Of a DNA stretch of 64,000 nucleotides, positions 60,905-64,000 are shown in pieces. The first letter of the stretch is position 1. Each line of letters starts with the position of its first letter. The stretch lies in contig NC_056750.1 in assembly GCF_019279795.1 (NCBI RefSeq), forward strand, positions 699,460,394 through 699,524,393. Direction: 5' to 3'. The stretch comes from Protopterus annectens. Lineage: Eukaryota > Chordata > Ceratodontiformes > Protopteridae. A model generated the notes under the pieces. That model was not told where the DNA came from. It worked only from the letters and a program-made list of their open reading frames with translations, and did not search any database. The translations under genes were made by a program, and so were the position numbers.

Positions 60905-61620
60905 TTGTTCAGACTCAGTTAAGGTGTCCCACAGGGGCCCCTCTTTTGGACTATCTGTTGAACATCAACATATCAGACTATCTTGAATTATGATCATAAT
61001 TTTATACCAGTTATGTCAATGACATCAGAATGGGCTGGATCACTGCAAATCTGATACTTTGTACTTTTAGATAAATGTAATTCATGACTTCTACTTCACA
61101 GGAATACCTTAAGCAGAAGCATGTTCAACCATATGACATTTGGGGAAAAAAAACAAAGTCATTGTTACATACAGAATTTCCAGGCAGAATGAATATAACA
61201 AGTTAAAGAGTTCAGGGATCTGGGTATAACTGTGGGCCAAACATTATCATTTGCAACACAAACAGATTTGCATCTGCACCATGTTACAAATATTTAGGTT
61301 GCACATTTAGATAGTTTTAAATATTAAAAGACTGAAGACTTAGCAATGCTTTATACCAACCTTGCGAGACCTAAAGTGAAACTCTGCAGCATTCAAAGGT
61401 CTTAAAGTATTAAATATTTTGATTGCTAAGACTGAGTGAGGACATCTGCCCATTACACCAAGGTTATCATGAATAAATGGGATGTCTTACTGTTAGCATT
61501 TACATTATTCGGGCTTATCATTCCAGAGATATAGAAGGCTAAGCTATGAACTCATAAATGTTTCCAAATCTTTTTCTAATGAACTGTTATTTAAATGCTT
61601 AAGGTTACACAAAGATGAGC
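60905..61620 (+). pseudogene. CR1-like LINE reverse transcriptase fragment
   Basis: Plus-strand blocks in order: a degenerate GVPQG-like TCCCACAGGGGCCCCTC (about 60928-60945), then KEFRDLGITVGQTLSFATQT, then DLHLHHVTNI (61205-61295). YTNLARPKVKLCS follows near 61352-61390, equivalent to the 'LYTSLVRPILEYCS' block. These are the motif C-downstream and thumb blocks of CR1-group RTs. Stops and frame changes are common, and no endonuclease part is seen upstream. Confidence 0.6.
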
Positions 61621-62670
61621 ACTGAAAGCCATTCAAACTAATATACTGCTGTTTACATAATAGATTCAGAACTTGGTTCTCTGAAAGAGTTATTAGAACA
61701 TGCTATCAGTTATCATTGGATATAAGAATCAGTTTTAGTATGGACTTAATTAAGAAGATTCTGGAATTATATTTTTGTGGCAAAGTGTTTGAATTTCAAG
61801 TCCCTTTTTCTCTCTGAATTTAAACTTTGAACTCTGAACTTTGGTAAAGGCTGTCTCAAAGTTGTCATAACACCTGAAGCTAAAATGAAAATGAGCTAAA
61901 AGATCATGATCCTTTAAGAGTGATTCAAGGTGCACTCATACAGCTTTGTCAATAATATACCTGGCAATAATAGGTTACCGTTAGTGCCATAATTGTGCAG
62001 AGAACTGGAATATAACACTGATTTCTGACAAGATGAACAACTAAAATATTCTTTAAAAAAGAAGAATATTCCAGTTCTTAGAAAGATTAAACTATCTGGA
62101 AAATAATATGGCTGGTGTTTCCAAACAAGAAACTACAAGCTTTAGAGATTCAGAGTTATCTGACTGATCATACAGTGCACACCTCATATCAAGCTCAAGA
62201 GTTTAGAATACTCAAACTAAGAAACTCAAACCTGGCCAGTCTAAAGGTGAATGGGTAGGATGAATACTCACTGAAGCCTAAAAATGCTGCTTTCCCCCAT
62301 AAGGAATCCACAGAGAATCAAATAGCAGTCTCTTTGTTACAGGTTGAAAAAAACACTCCAGTTGATTAAACAGGATGAGCTGCATGGTCAGTCAACTAAA
62401 CAGAATAGCATAACTGCCCAATTAGATTCAGTAGATATAAGATTATTGCCTTTTTATGAGAGAATTCTGACTGGTAATGAGATTGATGCTCACCTAGTCT
62501 CTAAGTCTATACTTCAAACTGCTACACCTTCTCCTTTGGCATTCCAGCCTTTGCTCACCACATCTTGAGACAGTACAGCTCCTGGGCATGCTAAGTCTCA
62601 CTTGTAACAACAGTGCTGGAATGTACAAGATGAGGGGGTCATCCTGAGTGAGAGTTCTGCTAATAGCCAT
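61621..62670. other. Unassigned DNA
   Basis: A 74-residue plus-strand frame at 62344-62568 (charged, no recognised domain) lies just left of the possible LTR. Nothing else supported. Confidence 0.4.
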
Positions 62671-63678
62671 TGTGACGATGTGAGGTATTGCCAGCTATGC
62701 CAGGAGAAGTGGATGTGTAACATATGCCTACATAGCTAGCTGGAGTTTTGTAAAGAATTATATGTCATTCATATTTCAAACTGATTTGTATAGGTGTTTC
62801 TGCTGAAAAAATGTATTTGTAAAGCTGCATGTGTTAAAAATGTACCAACAGTGGGTCCTGCTGCAAAGCAAAGAAATACACCTCTATGTCAGACTGTATT
62901 GTAACTGTTGAAATTAATAGAATGTAACAGAGAATACTGGAAGATAAGATGTTAATCTTAGCCCAGCTAACTTTGAAAAATAGTCTGAAATTAAATGACC
63001 TGGTTTAGGACATAAAGATTGCATCTTACAGTTCTGTTTGGAGCCACAGACAAAATGTCTGTGAAAACCAGGACTAGGAATCCTGCTGTGTTGTCCTTAG
63101 TGATGAACTAATTGCTACCCTGGAGGGGTGGAAGTTTTTTAATGATTTTATAGCTTCCAGATGCTATAACACATCTTAGCAAAGCTCTATGTATGTGTAT
63201 TATGACACATATGTGCTAGATTCTGGTTCAGTTTATAGTAAAGGAGGTAGTGTGGCAACCAGAGGACAAATGACTGGATCGGATATATGTGACATCATTC
63301 TGTAATCCTAACTCATCTAGTATTAAAACATCATTTCAGTCCTGAAGTCTCAGAGCAGTTTGTTTGTGAAACCTGACAAGAAGGAAGACCTCTCACCCAC
63401 ATCATCTTGCTTTGCTCTGGTAAGTGAACTAAGGAACAGTAATTCTTTAATCGGTCAGGATAATATAGAGATTAGTTAAGTATTGTTTTTCCTTATCTGT
63501 GTGAATCTTTCCATTGGTGTTATTTTTAATAATTCCTATAAACTGAAACTCTGGTGTTTATTGTAAATAGATATTTAGTATTTTCATGTTCTTTTATTTA
63601 TTATTAAATATATTTATACTTTTCATTGTGGCTGGTCTTTTAAACAATGGTTTAACCTTTGAGAGTGCTTATAATTAT
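62671..63678 (+). mobile_element. Possible LTR of a Gypsy-like retrotransposon
   Basis: It begins TGTGACGATGTGAGG, typical of many Gypsy LTR starts. It has an AT-rich possible promoter (AGTATTAAAACA near 63320), and about 350 bases later comes TTGGTGACACTG at 63679, which could be a primer-binding site. The right end lacks the usual CA, and no second LTR is in the window. gag-pol, if any, would lie to the right. Confidence 0.35.
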
Positions 63679-63835
63679 TTGGTGACACTGTGTATTAGTA
63701 TTAATTTTACTCTTTATAATTGGGTACCCTTGTAAGATCCTTGCAGTAGCTGGCTTTGGAGTATTCCGGTGGTAGTATCTACATTATAGTATGGGCAGAG
63801 GGGGCACAGCCGGTAAATAAGTGCCAGCCTTTCCC

Positions 63836-63838
<3 letters not shown>

Positions 63839-63900
<62 letters not shown>
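63839..63900. repeat. (TG)n microsatellite
   Basis: About 31 units. Confidence 0.95.
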
Positions 63901-63901
<1 letters not shown>

Positions 63902-64000
63902 AAATCAAAGAGTGTGTGTTTGTCAGCTACTTGGAGGAGCAGGGACACTGAGCATTGGTTTCACAGTGAGGGTGGTGGAAGACTTGGCTCGGAACACTCG

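Noticed and set aside
62344..62568. A gag-like small gene beside the possible LTR
   Set aside because: Charged but without any recognised motif, and on the wrong side of the LTR for its gag.

Overview
The window looks like nuclear DNA of a vertebrate with a large, gene-poor, repeat-rich genome. The evidence is the mix of relics it carries: a Penelope-like retroelement, DIRS-type tyrosine-recombinase retrotransposons, L2-type and CR1-type LINEs, tRNA-derived SINEs, miniature inverted-repeat elements, and many long (CA)n and (TA)n microsatellites. A lungfish, an amphibian or a non-teleost ray-finned fish would fit; the sequence alone does not decide. I recognise no host gene, exon, tRNA, rRNA or CRISPR array. 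Almost every long open reading frame belongs to a mobile element or is an artefact of a dinucleotide repeat.

Layout. 1-3.5 kb: 5'-cut Penelope-like element (+) with a frameshifted reverse transcriptase, an open GIY-YIG endonuclease and a degenerate hammerhead ribozyme in its 3' region. 3.86-9.34 kb: nearly complete DIRS element (-) with inverted terminal repeats, an internal complementary region, an open gag frame, broken RT and RNase H, and a broken tyrosine recombinase. 9.34-20.3 kb: AT-rich noncoding DNA with microsatellites, a degenerate 48-bp minisatellite and dispersed repeats. 20.3-22.2 kb: second, truncated DIRS copy abutting a CR1-like LINE fragment. 24.8-32.4 kb: two L2-like LINEs head-to-tail on the minus strand, with a two-unit 146-bp tandem repeat on the 5' side of the second. 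34.6-49 kb: many short TIR and palindromic elements, several embedded in (TA)n arrays and sharing one core sequence, plus SINEs and LINE tails. 49-64 kb: mostly unassigned AT-rich DNA with a SINE that has a perfect 20-bp target duplication, a 90-bp minisatellite, a CR1-like RT fragment and a possible LTR at the right edge.

Nothing here works as an operon. The genes that belong together are the gag/RT-RNase H/recombinase set of DIRS, the RT-endonuclease of the Penelope-like element, and the endonuclease-RT of the LINEs. All show inactivating damage, so the window reads as an archive of past transposition. The most unusual part is the cluster at 44.4-47.6 kb, where short elements with different terminal repeats share one internal core and sit in TA microsatellites.
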